10,086 bases of DNA from Oscillospiraceae bacterium (lineage in GTDB: Bacteria > Bacillota > Clostridia > Oscillospirales > Oscillospiraceae): the NCBI GenBank assembly GCA_009785655.1, contig WQVW01000036.1, forward strand, positions 1-10,086, written 5' to 3'. Position numbers and translations under genes: made by a program. Below the pieces are notes generated by a model, which made no database searches, was not told the origin of the DNA, and worked only from the letters and a program-made list of their open reading frames with translations. Of the stretch, positions 1 through 6,104 are shown piece after piece (positions within the stretch are counted from its first letter, which is position 1; each line of letters starts with the position of its first letter).

Positions 1-942
1 ATCGGCAATGACAAGCATATCAGGCGTGAGTTCCCGCGCTGTTCCATCTAGGGTGTTCATTGTTTCACCGGGACGGGCAGTTCGCACGACAATCTTTCCA
101 CTGTCGAGGCAGGCGTAATCAAATGCGTGCATCGGTTGACCATATTCCAGCATGACGTAGTTTGTGATGTCAACAATGTTGTTGATTGGTCGCACCCCGC
201 AGGCGCGTAGCCGCTGCCGCAGCCATTTCGGTGACGGTTCGATTTTGATATTCTTCACCATCCGCGCTGTGTAACGTGGGCAAAGTGCCGGGTCGGCGAT
301 TTCTATTGCCAGCAATTCCCCGATATCCCCGCCGCCGCCTTTGACGGTGACGGGCGGAATGTTAAATCCAGCACCGAATGTCACCGCACTCTCACGCGCC
401 AGGCCGATGATCGACATACAATCGGGTCGGTTGTTCGTGATCTCGAATTCGACAATCGTGTCATCCGCACCAATGACCGGAACGATGTCATCTCCGGGCG
501 AACAATCTTCCTGCATGATCCATATTCCGTCTTCGTCGGCGTAAGGGAAATCATGCGCGTCGAGCCGCAGTTCAGTCAACGAACACAGCATCCCCTCCGA
601 CTTCACGCCGCGGATTTTGCCTTTTTCAATCTTCACGCCGCCCGGCAGACGTGATTTATGCAGCGCGACAGGAACGATATCTCCCGCCCGTACGTTCTGC
701 GCCCCGGTGACGATCTGTACCGGATTCTCGCCGCCGACATCGATAGACGTAACCCATAGGTGGTCAGAATCCTCGTGTCGTGCAATCGTATCCACGCGCC
801 CAACGACGACTTTTTTGATTTCCTCGCCTAGCTGTTCAATCGTCTCAACCTTCGAGCCGGACATGGTCATCCGGTCGGCATATTCCTGCGGCATTGCATC
901 GATGTGCGTATAATCGGCCAGCCACTTCATTGATAGTTTCAT
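1..942 (-). CDS. pheT: Phenylalanyl-tRNA synthetase beta subunit, N-terminal 314 residues (cut by the window edge)
   Basis: This is the beta subunit of the alpha2-beta2 enzyme that charges tRNA-Phe with phenylalanine in the cytoplasm. Translated from 942 leftwards, the protein begins MKLSMKWLADY, the usual PheT start. Residues about 42-152 form the EMAP/tRNA-binding OB-fold domain (VVVGRV at the start, then HEDSDHL, IVTGAQNV, KIRGVKSEGMLCS). Residues about 170-190 carry EFEITNNRPDCMS, and the start of the B3/B4 editing region follows (NNIVDITNYVMLEYGQPMHAFD, residues about 262-283). The frame stays open to base 1, so the catalytic-like and anticodon-binding C-terminal parts lie outside the window. 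The start at 940-942 is chosen because GGAGGG lies 6-7 bases upstream. The gene follows pheS on the same strand after a 152-bp gap occupied by a palindromic repeat element, and is probably co-transcribed with it. Confidence 0.97.
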   Translation of the reverse strand, partial: MKLSMKWLADYTHIDAMPQEYADRMTMSGSKVETIEQLGEEIKKVVVGRVDTIARHEDSDHLWVTSIDVGGENPVQIVTGAQNVRAGDIVPVALHKSRLPGGVKIEKGKIRGVKSEGMLCSLTELRLDAHDFPYADEDGIWIMQEDCSPGDDIVPVIGADDTIVEFEITNNRPDCMSIIGLARESAVTFGAGFNIPPVTVKGGGGDIGELLAIEIADPALCPRYTARMVKNIKIEPSPKWLRQRLRACGVRPINNIVDITNYVMLEYGQPMHAFDYACLDSGKIVVRTARPGETMNTLDGTARELTPDMLVIAD

Positions 943-977
943 GTATACCCTCCGTTGGTTCATTTACGCGTTTGCCC

Positions 978-1082
978 TGTAGGGGACGATGGCAATCGTC
1001 CTACCGGATTGTCTGTACAAACGTCCTGTGGAAACACAGATAAATTTTGTGAATAGCGGGCGGATGGCAATCCGCCCCTACA
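978..1082. repeat. 105-bp palindromic repeat element (MITE-like) between pheS and pheT
   Basis: The ends are inverted copies of TGTAGGGG (978-985 and, as CCCCTACA, 1075-1082). Next to each end is a hairpin with the same GGCA loop: GGACGAT/ATCGTCC inside 984-1001, and GGGCGGAT/ATCCGCCC at 1058-1077. A third hairpin, CTGTG-GAAA-CACAG, lies in the middle at 1026-1039. The right half read on the minus strand (GTAGGGGCGGATTGCC...) resembles the element at 5955-6029. No open reading frame in it looks real and no target-site duplication is evident. It is probably a non-autonomous dispersed element. Transcribed as part of the pheS-pheT message, it would form a structured spacer. Confidence 0.7.
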
Positions 1083-1094
1083 TATTAAACCGGG

Positions 1095-2120
1095 TTAAAA
1101 CTGCCCCAAGAACCGCATGTCATTCTCGAACAACAGCCGCAGATCGTCTATTCCGAATCGCAGCATGGTCATACGATCTGCGCCGATGCCGAATGCGAAG
1201 CCGGAATATTCATCCGGGTCAATGCCGCAGCCGGACAGGACTTTGTGATGCACCATTCCCGCGCCCAAAAGCTCAAGCCAGCCCTCATATCCGCACGTTT
1301 TGCAGCCTGTGCCGCCGCAGACGACGCATTGCACGTCCACTTCGCACGATGGTTCAGTATACGGAAAATTGTGCGGACGAAACCGCGTTTTCGTATCGCT
1401 GCCGTAGATTTTAGAGACAAGCAGATTCAGCGTGCCTTTCAAGTCACCCATAGTGACGCCGCGATCCACAACCAAGCCCTCAATCTGGTGGAACATCGGC
1501 GAATGGGACGCGTCTACTTCGTCTTTGCGATACACCCTGCCTGGCGATATGATCCGCAGCGGCGGCTTTTGTGCCTCCATCATGCGGATCTGCACAGGCG
1601 ATGTCTGGCATCGTAGATGCACCGACTCGTCTTCCGCTATATAAAACGTATCCTGCCATTCCCGTGCCGGGTGGGTTATCGGGATATTCAGCTTGTCGAA
1701 GTCATACAGTGACAACTCCACTTCCGGTCCTTCGGCGATTTGGAAGCCCATGCCGATAAATATATCCTTGACCTCGTCCAGCACAATAGACATCGGGTGC
1801 TGACGGCCGAATTTTATCTCCGCGCCGGGCTCCGTGACGTCCAGACTCTCTTCAACCAGCCGTTGCTGCAATACCGATGCTTCGATTTCCGCATCTTTCT
1901 GAGCAAGGATGCCCTCCAGCTCGGCACGGATTTCGTTCGTCAACGCGCCGATTATCGGACGTTCTTCCGCTGAAAGTCCACCCATCTGCTTCAATATGCT
2001 TGTTATTTCGCCTTTTTTGCCGAGATATTTCACCCGCAAAGCCTCTATACTCTCCGGCGTATCGGCGGATTTTATCGCCGCCATCGCCTCGGACTTTATC
2101 TGCTCGAGTTTCTGTTGCAT
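1095..2120 (-). CDS. pheS: Phenylalanyl-tRNA synthetase alpha subunit
   Basis: This is the catalytic subunit of phenylalanyl-tRNA synthetase, a class II aminoacyl-tRNA synthetase that works with PheT. The product is 341 residues, the usual PheS length. The N-terminal coiled coil (residues about 1-85, MQQKLEQIKSEAMAAI, YLGKKGEIT) contacts tRNA. The class II core follows, with HPAREWQDTFYI, LRCQTSPVQIRMM, the motif 2 region RVYRKDEVDASHSPMFHQIEG, and motif 3 GFAFGIGADRMTML near the C-terminus. The CVVCGGTGCKTC stretch before GWLELLGAGMVH is typical of Firmicute PheS. An in-frame extension to 2186 exists, but the start at 2118-2120 is preferred: AGGTGG lies just upstream, the protein then begins as in relatives, and the extension would lie in the promoter and leader. 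It heads the pheS-pheT operon. Confidence 0.98.
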   Translation of the reverse strand: MQQKLEQIKSEAMAAIKSADTPESIEALRVKYLGKKGEITSILKQMGGLSAEERPIIGALTNEIRAELEGILAQKDAEIEASVLQQRLVEESLDVTEPGAEIKFGRQHPMSIVLDEVKDIFIGMGFQIAEGPEVELSLYDFDKLNIPITHPAREWQDTFYIAEDESVHLRCQTSPVQIRMMEAQKPPLRIISPGRVYRKDEVDASHSPMFHQIEGLVVDRGVTMGDLKGTLNLLVSKIYGSDTKTRFRPHNFPYTEPSCEVDVQCVVCGGTGCKTCGYEGWLELLGAGMVHHKVLSGCGIDPDEYSGFAFGIGADRMTMLRFGIDDLRLLFENDMRFLGQF

Positions 2121-2134
2121 AAGACCACCTCTGT

Positions 2135-2158
2135 AAAAATAAAAAGGGAGAAACTCCC
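2135..2158 (-). terminator. Small terminator-like hairpin in the pheS leader (possible attenuator)
   Basis: Read on the minus strand, GGGAG-TTT-CTCCC (2158-2146) is followed immediately by TTTTTATTTTT (2145-2135), then the pheS ribosome-binding site. The stem is only 5 bp, so termination would be weak. It lies between the predicted pheS promoter and the start codon, where an attenuator would sit. No T-box features (specifier loop, T-box bulge sequence) are visible, and the predicted leader of about 50 bases is too short for one. Confidence 0.35.
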
Positions 2159-2176
2159 TGCAATGACTATCCTGGC

Positions 2177-2205
2177 AGTTTATCACAGTTTGGTACGCAA
2201 ATCAA
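2177..2205 (-). promoter_or_regulatory. Predicted sigma-A-type promoter of pheS-pheT
   Basis: On the minus strand, TTGATT (2205-2200) is separated by 17 bases from TAAACT (2182-2177). A TG one base before the -10 gives an extended -10. Transcription would start near 2170, about 50 bases before the pheS start codon. This is a sequence match only. Confidence 0.55.
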
Positions 2206-2223
2206 CAATAAATTGCGGGTATG

Positions 2224-2384
2224 CATCCCCCTTTCCCCCTTCGTGCGCGAAGGGGGCTTAGGACGAGGGGTTTTGGACGGGCGTGCGCGGGGTGATGCGA
2301 GCTTGACTCCCGCGATGAGCCGTGCGGTTAAAACCTTCGTCCTCCGTCTCAAGCCCCCTTCACGCATGAAGGGGAAGGGGGATG
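2224..2384. repeat. 161-bp inverted-repeat element with nested palindromes, between the pheS and nnr promoters
   Basis: The outer arms are imperfect inverted copies. The left arm begins CATCCCCCTTTCCCC at 2224, and the right arm read in reverse begins CATCCCCCTTCCCC at 2384. They stay alignable for about 50 bases (AAGGGGGCTT, GGACGA, GGTTTT in both). Each arm contains its own palindrome: CCCCCTTCG-TGCG-CGAAGGGGG on the left, and CCCCTTCA-CGCA-TGAAGGGG on the right. A further CGCGGG/CCCGCG pair lies in the centre. No plausible protein is encoded and no target duplication was seen. It is likely a MITE-like dispersed repeat that, as RNA or single-stranded DNA, folds into one long branched hairpin. 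It occupies most of the 355-bp pheS-nnr gap. Confidence 0.75.
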
Positions 2385-2393
2385 TCCCTGGTA

Positions 2394-2423
2394 TTGTAAG
2401 CACAGCCCGCATTGTGGTAAAAT
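2394..2423 (+). promoter_or_regulatory. Predicted promoter of the nnr-lipoprotein operon
   Basis: TTGTAA (2394-2399) is spaced 18 bases from TAAAAT (2418-2423), with TG one base upstream forming an extended -10. The start point would be near 2430, about 46 bases before nnr. The promoter begins 10 bases after the end of the 161-bp repeat element. Confidence 0.5.
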
Positions 2424-2475
2424 AACCTAAATGAGATGTTGCAGCTAATTCATGTTTTATTCGGAGGTAACTCAA

Positions 2476-4017
2476 ATGAAACTTTCCAATTCCGCGCAGA
2501 TGCGTGAGATAGACGAATATGCAATCAACGACCTCGGGATACCCGGTGCGTTGTTGATGGCAAACGCCGCGAATCATGTGGCTATCGCGGCGATGGCGCA
2601 GCTGCCTGCACAGAATGCACGCGCGGCTGTATTCTGCGGGTCGGGCAATAACGGTGGGGACGGGATTGGTGCGGCGGCGATTTTGCTGGAGCGCGGCGTT
2701 CATACGCGGGTGTTTCTTGTGGGTTCTGCGGACAAGCTGACGGCGGATTCAAGAGAAATGCTGAAAAAACTCCACGCCCAGGGCGGATCGCTGGAGCTTT
2801 TTTCTGAAACGCCTGATATCGGTGTATTTTTAAGCGAGTGCGGTGTGATCATCGATGCGATATTCGGCACTGGGTTAAACTCTGACTTGCGAGGTGACGC
2901 ACTCATGGCGGTCAACCTGATTAATGATTCACGCGCCCGATGCGTCGCTGCCGATATTCCGACCGGCGTGTCAGCCGATTCCGGGCAGATTTTAGGTGCT
3001 GCCATTCGGGCGGATGTGACTGCCACGTTTTCGTTAGCCAAGATCGGTCATTTTACAGAACCAGGATGCGTATTTGCCGGGGAACTCAGAATCTGCGACA
3101 TTGGTATCCCGCATAAAATTATTGATGCCGCGTCGTCCGATTCATATGCCGTGATGCCGGAAGACATTAGCCTCCCGCGCCGAAGTCCGCTGACACACAA
3201 GGGGGATTACGGGCGAATTTTGGTTCTGGCCGGGAGCGTTGGATACACCGGTGCGCCAGTGTTGTCGGCACAGGCGGCGTCCAAGATGGGCGCGGGACTT
3301 GTATATGTTATGGTTCCGGGGGATATATACCCTATTATCGCAGGGAAACTTACTGAGGAAATGGTGTTTCCATTCACCGGAGTTCAGGACATCTTGTCCC
3401 GTGCTGAAACATGTGATGCGCTTGTCATCGGCCCGGGGCTTGGATCATCTCCTGATATTGCGGAGATGGTTTGCAAATTGCTCACCAGCGTGAAAATTCC
3501 GGTTATTTTAGACGCCGATGGCATAAACGCGATTTCCGGGAATATAGATATATTGGACAACGCGACATGTCCGTTAATCCTGACGCCGCACCCGGGTGAG
3601 TTTGCCAGGCTCGGCGGGGATTTGTCTCATGGCAACCGACTAGAAGCGGCGCGGAATTTTGCCATTGCGCACGGCTGTGTGCTGGTACTCAAAGGCCACC
3701 GGACGATCACTGCACTGCCGGATGGATCGGTGTATATCAACACGACCGGCGGCCCGGCGATGGCCAAAGGCGGCTCTGGAGACGTGTTGACAGGGATGAT
3801 TGCCGCGCTGATCGGCCAGTCGTTCCCGGTGAAAGACGCTGTGCTGGCCGCTGTGTATATCCACGGATTGGCGGGTGATATCTGCGCCGAAAAACTGGGG
3901 GAATATTCAGTGACGGCGGGGGATATCATCGCCGCGCTGCCGGATGTCGTGAAGAAAATAACCAGAATGGAAAACCGAAAATGGGGAATAGAAAATTACG
4001 ATATATCGTTATACTGA
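2476..4017 (+). CDS. nnr: Bifunctional NAD(P)HX epimerase / ADP-dependent NAD(P)HX dehydratase
   Basis: This metabolite-repair enzyme acts on hydrated NADH and NADPH: the N-terminal domain epimerises R- and S-NAD(P)HX, and the C-terminal domain dehydrates the S form back to NAD(P)H. The 513-aa product has the usual two-domain length. Residues about 1-210 are the YjeF_N epimerase domain, with GSGNNGGDG at 55-63, AIFGTGL, and ADIPTGVSADSG. Residues about 225-500 are the ribokinase-like dehydratase domain, with THKGDYGRILVLAGS, LDADGINAI, LTPHPGEFARL, and the nucleotide-site signature GGPAMAKGGSGDVLTG. The start at 2476 is chosen over 2452 because GGAGGT lies 7 bases upstream and homologues begin near MKLSNSAQMREID. 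The usual LMENAG motif reads LMANAA here, a small departure. The gene overlaps the next gene by 37 bp. Confidence 0.96.
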   Translation: MKLSNSAQMREIDEYAINDLGIPGALLMANAANHVAIAAMAQLPAQNARAAVFCGSGNNGGDGIGAAAILLERGVHTRVFLVGSADKLTADSREMLKKLHAQGGSLELFSETPDIGVFLSECGVIIDAIFGTGLNSDLRGDALMAVNLINDSRARCVAADIPTGVSADSGQILGAAIRADVTATFSLAKIGHFTEPGCVFAGELRICDIGIPHKIIDAASSDSYAVMPEDISLPRRSPLTHKGDYGRILVLAGSVGYTGAPVLSAQAASKMGAGLVYVMVPGDIYPIIAGKLTEEMVFPFTGVQDILSRAETCDALVIGPGLGSSPDIAEMVCKLLTSVKIPVILDADGINAISGNIDILDNATCPLILTPHPGEFARLGGDLSHGNRLEAARNFAIAHGCVLVLKGHRTITALPDGSVYINTTGGPAMAKGGSGDVLTGMIAALIGQSFPVKDAVLAAVYIHGLAGDICAEKLGEYSVTAGDIIAALPDVVKKITRMENRKWGIENYDISLY

Positions 4018-4565
4018 CACTGGCGGCACTGCTGATGCTTGCCGCCTGTTCCGGAAGCGGGAAGTCCGTCGAGGAATTGGTGCAGGAGATTCGGGAAGAC
4101 CTTGAAAACGCCCAAAGGCTTATCTTAAACGCCCAAATCACAGCCGATTACGGTGATAGGGTGCACAATTTCACAATAAGATACTCCGGGAATGCGGATA
4201 CGGGCGAAATCGCCATCCTTGCACCGGAACAGATTGCCGGAGTCACAGCCGAGGTGACAATGAACGGCATGACGCTTGTCTTCGATGGGGTCAGGCTTGA
4301 AACAGGTTCGCTGACGGACAGCGGACTTTCCCCGGCGATGGCGATTCCGCTGCTGATTTCCGAGTGGCGCGGCGGCCGTATCACCTTCGCCGGATTTGAA
4401 AGATACGGTGCGCTGGACACCGTTGTCCTTGAAACAGCTGTAGATGATTCCGTTGTTCAGAAAACATGGTTCGACAGCAGGACGTTATTGCCGATTAGAT
4501 CAGAGATCAGCGACGGCGGCGTGCTGGTGCTTGTGTGTGTGTTTGACAATGTGGTGATTGAGTGA
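3981..4565 (+). CDS. Putative LolA/YdcC-like lipoprotein
   Basis: The 194-aa product has a lipoprotein signal peptide: charged start (MGNRKLR), hydrophobic run at residues 8-20, and lipobox L-A-A-C with the lipidated cysteine at 23. It should be anchored to the outer face of the cell membrane. The rest fits a LolA/LppX-like beta fold: NFTIRYSGNADTGEIAILAPEQIAGVTAEV, TLVFDGVRLETG, LSPAMAIPLL, then a segment ending in TLLPIRSEI. In Bacillus the YdcC lipoprotein of this kind sits between acpS and alr-endoAI-endoA, and in Clostridia commonly beside nnr, which supports the assignment. It begins inside the 3' end of nnr (37-bp overlap) with only a weak ribosome-binding site, suggesting translational coupling. 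The ligand is unknown. Confidence 0.8.
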   Translation: MGNRKLRYIVILTLAALLMLAACSGSGKSVEELVQEIREDLENAQRLILNAQITADYGDRVHNFTIRYSGNADTGEIAILAPEQIAGVTAEVTMNGMTLVFDGVRLETGSLTDSGLSPAMAIPLLISEWRGGRITFAGFERYGALDTVVLETAVDDSVVQKTWFDSRTLLPIRSEISDGGVLVLVCVFDNVVIE

Positions 4566-4571
4566 TAAAAA
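4543..4571 (+). promoter_or_regulatory. Predicted promoter of the stalk-domain protein gene, embedded in the end of the lipoprotein gene
   Basis: A perfect -35 TTGACA (4543-4548) is spaced 17 bases from TAAAAA (4566-4571), with an extended TG just before the -10. It lies across the lipoprotein stop codon. A second, weaker candidate is TTCACA (4605-4610) with TATATC (4629-4634), 18 bases apart. That one would place the RNA start at about the first base of the 4641-4668 hairpin. No terminator is visible between the lipoprotein gene and this point, so read-through is also possible. Confidence 0.5.
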
Positions 4572-4640
4572 GACATTTTTTCTTATGATTTTGTTAACAC
4601 AATGTTCACAAACATCGACAGCAATTACTATATCATTTCC

Positions 4641-4668
4641 TTCTAGATGGACGATGTTCCATCTAGAA
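4641..4668 (+). promoter_or_regulatory. Perfect 11-bp hairpin in the 5' leader of the stalk-domain gene
   Basis: TTCTAGATGGA (4641-4651) and TCCATCTAGAA (4658-4668) are perfect inverted copies around a 6-base CGATGT loop. There is no T-run after it, so it is not an intrinsic terminator. AGGAG begins 4 bases downstream (4672). It could be an mRNA-stabilising 5' stem, a protein-binding operator, or a translation control element. Confidence 0.6.
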
Positions 4669-4695
4669 TTTAGGAGAAAGAAGGTAGATGATTTA

Positions 4696-5418
4696 ATGAA
4701 GAAAAAATTATGTATTGCGTTAGTGTTGGTTCTTGTATTTGCTGCTGGTTTTGTAATTGCGGCGGCGACAACCGGTGACAGTCAAATCACAGCGACATTG
4801 TCCAGATCGGTCAGTGTTGCACTTAATGGACAAAATCAAACGCTGACAGATGCAAACGGCAATCAGGTGTTCCCAATCATGTTTGAAGGTTCGACATTTT
4901 TACCTGTGCGTGCAATCAGCCAGCTTTTGGACATTCCTGTGGATTGGGATCCGCAAACCAGAACTGTCTTGCTTGGCGATACAGCGGTACCGCCTGTAAC
5001 AACGCCGTCTGCAATGCCGATTATGGCTGCCGGCCGCTGGGCGTCCGGCAGCAACTGGACAACGGTTCAAGGGGCTGCAAACCTGCCCCATGGTGCCACA
5101 GTCGGATTCAGAGTGCTCCCACCGGGAGCAGGCGCCGGAACCAGTAGCAGAGTTTTCAATCTGGATAACCCTGCTGATGTCCTGGAGTTTACCCTGGCTG
5201 CCGATGCGGCTGACAGTGAAAATGCAACGATAAGACTCAGAATCTATAACACTGACACCGATGTGCAATTGCTTGACGTAACATTGCCTGCCGGTGAGAC
5301 GCAAGCACTTTCGGTGGAGCTGTTCGGCGCGCAAAATTTACGCTTCAGTGCCAACTCTGCGGGCAATTTTAGAGCTGCCCAAAATTACTTCTTCCTTTTG
5401 GATCCAATGGTTAGCTAG
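4696..5418 (+). CDS. Secreted protein with copper amine oxidase N-like (stalk) domain
   Basis: The 240-aa product has an N-terminal signal peptide (MKKK, then a hydrophobic run to about residue 24) and is probably exported or surface-held. Residues about 39-95 match the copper amine oxidase N-terminal-like stalk domain common in Clostridia: VALNGQNQTL, then FPIMFEGSTFLPVRAISQLL, VDWDPQTRTVLLG. Despite the family name, this domain is a structural or binding module, and no oxidase core is present. A Pro/Thr-rich linker (about 96-110) leads to a beta-rich C-terminal domain with NPCBM-like features (VLEFTLAADAADSENATIRLRIY, then a GAQNLRFSAN segment near the end), possibly a carbohydrate-binding sandwich; that part is inference. 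The start at 4696 is chosen because an upstream in-frame start at 4558 would bury the signal peptide. A bidirectional terminator follows. Confidence 0.82.
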   Translation: MKKKLCIALVLVLVFAAGFVIAAATTGDSQITATLSRSVSVALNGQNQTLTDANGNQVFPIMFEGSTFLPVRAISQLLDIPVDWDPQTRTVLLGDTAVPPVTTPSAMPIMAAGRWASGSNWTTVQGAANLPHGATVGFRVLPPGAGAGTSSRVFNLDNPADVLEFTLAADAADSENATIRLRIYNTDTDVQLLDVTLPAGETQALSVELFGAQNLRFSANSAGNFRAAQNYFFLLDPMVS

Positions 5419-5437
5419 GCGTATAAATTACATTATC

Positions 5438-5467
5438 AAAGCCGGGTCTTTCGTTAGACCCGGCTTT
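5438..5467. terminator. Bidirectional intrinsic terminator between convergent genes
   Basis: AAAGCCGGGTCT (5438-5449) and AGACCCGGCTTT (5456-5467) form a perfect 12-bp stem around TTCGTT. The A/T ends give a short T-run on either strand. It lies 19 bases after the stalk-domain gene stop and 5 bases after the CotF gene stop, so it serves both. Confidence 0.88.
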
Positions 5468-5472
5468 GTCGC

Positions 5473-5736
5473 TTATTGTGCGGAGGTGAGTTTCTGCCTC
5501 GCTTGCTGGATTTTTTGTTGGTCGGCCTGCTCTACTTGGTACCAGCCGTTTGATTGCATTGTGCAAAAGATGTCGGACTGCATTTTGTGTTCGTCATCCA
5601 AAATGTTCAGCATTGCGCATCGCAGTTGTTCTGATACACACTCCCCGGCGAAAGTGTTGTAGGCGGATGTCATTTGCTTCTGGCTCATCAGTGAATCTTG
5701 CAGGATTTGTTTTTCCGTCAATTTTTGAGTGGTCAT
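5473..5736 (-). CDS. CotF-family spore coat protein
   Basis: The 87-aa product matches the coat F family of small spore coat proteins: LTEKQILQDSLMSQKQMTSAYNTFAGECVSEQLR, then a second helix ILDDEHKMQSDIF and the tail NGWYQVEQAD. The family forms a short ferritin-like helical bundle. It is expected in the coat of the developing spore, made in the mother cell; I infer this from the family. AGGAGG (5746-5751 on the minus strand) overlaps the stop codon of the upstream gene, and only 13 bases separate the two, so they form an operon. Three cysteines (C33, C40 and C58) could support cross-linking. Confidence 0.85.
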   Translation of the reverse strand: MTTQKLTEKQILQDSLMSQKQMTSAYNTFAGECVSEQLRCAMLNILDDEHKMQSDIFCTMQSNGWYQVEQADQQKIQQARQKLTSAQ

Positions 5737-5749
5737 AGTGTATAACCTC

Positions 5750-5935
5750 CTATTGTAAAAACGTCATCAGCGTATCGGCATGTTGCTGATGCTTTTGGGC
5801 AAAGCTATTCAGGCTCTGCTGAATTTGAGGGTTCGTCACCATGCCTGCCATGGCCTGCGCTTTTTTGACCATCGTCAGCTCGGCCGAAATCTGGTCTTCC
5901 AGTGCTGTGAGTTCTTTTGTTGTAAGGTTTGCCAT
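5750..5935 (-). CDS. Small CotF-associated spore coat-like protein
   Basis: The 61-aa product (MANLTTKELTALEDQISAELTMVKKAQAMAG, then QIQQSLNSFAQKHQQHADTLMTFLQ) is two predicted amphipathic helices. It resembles the small partner proteins encoded next to CotF genes in Clostridia, which look like half of a ferritin-like bundle. GGAGG lies 6-7 bases before the start at 5933-5935. It lies directly upstream of the CotF gene in the same operon and probably functions with it in the spore coat. The short length and lack of motifs limit certainty about the role, but the ribosome-binding site and neighbour make the gene itself secure. Confidence 0.75.
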   Translation of the reverse strand: MANLTTKELTALEDQISAELTMVKKAQAMAGMVTNPQIQQSLNSFAQKHQQHADTLMTFLQ

Positions 5936-5954
5936 TATATACCTCCGTTATCCT

Positions 5955-6029
5955 GTTTCGTGATCCGTGCAGGGGTGCGCTGTGTGCGTCCGCGGACGGC
6001 CAAAGGCCGCCCCTACGTGGGAACGAAAC
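5955..6029. repeat. 75-bp palindromic repeat related to the 978-1082 element
   Basis: The outer ends are GTTTCGT (5955-5961) and ACGAAAC (6023-6029), followed inward by imperfect inverted AGGGG/CCCCT (CAGGGG near 5970, CCCCTACG near 6010-6016). Inside are the palindrome GTCCGCGGAC (5988-5997) and a hairpin with CGGCC-AAA-GGCCG (5997-6009). On the minus strand it reads GTAGGGGCGGCCTTTGGCC, matching GTAGGGGCGGATTGCCATCC of the pheS-pheT element, with compensating changes in the stem. It lies in the untranslated leader of the CotF operon. Confidence 0.65.
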
Positions 6030-6057
6030 GATTAAAATCGTGTTTTTTATTCCGATT

Positions 6058-6088
6058 ATTAGTATGCGCCGCCGTGTCGGGATTATAC
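6058..6088 (-). promoter_or_regulatory. Possible sigma-E-type sporulation promoter of the CotF operon
   Basis: On the minus strand, GTATAAT (6088-6082) is spaced 15 bases from CATACTAAT (6066-6058). This resembles the mother-cell sigma-E pattern (-35 like KMATATT, -10 like CATACAAT), which would suit coat genes. The match at the -10 is partial. The TATAAT inside the -35 could instead be a vegetative -10, but no good -35 sits upstream of it. Confidence 0.3.
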
Positions 6089-6104
6089 TGCCCTGCAGCA
6101 CGGC

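Noticed and set aside
989..1414. Plus-strand 141-aa open frame overlapping the repeat and the end of pheS
   Set aside because: It begins inside the palindromic element and continues antisense to the conserved pheS catalytic region; no family resemblance.
2167..2703. Minus-strand 178-aa open frame across the pheS-nnr gap
   Set aside because: It runs through the 161-bp inverted-repeat element and the start of nnr, has low-complexity Arg/Pro-rich sequence from the palindromes, and overlaps both promoters.
6030..6050. ACGAT-TAAA-ATCGT hairpin followed by T-rich sequence on the plus strand
   Set aside because: It has the form of a weak terminator, but no plus-strand gene ends nearby and the stem is only 5 A/T-rich base pairs; probably chance.
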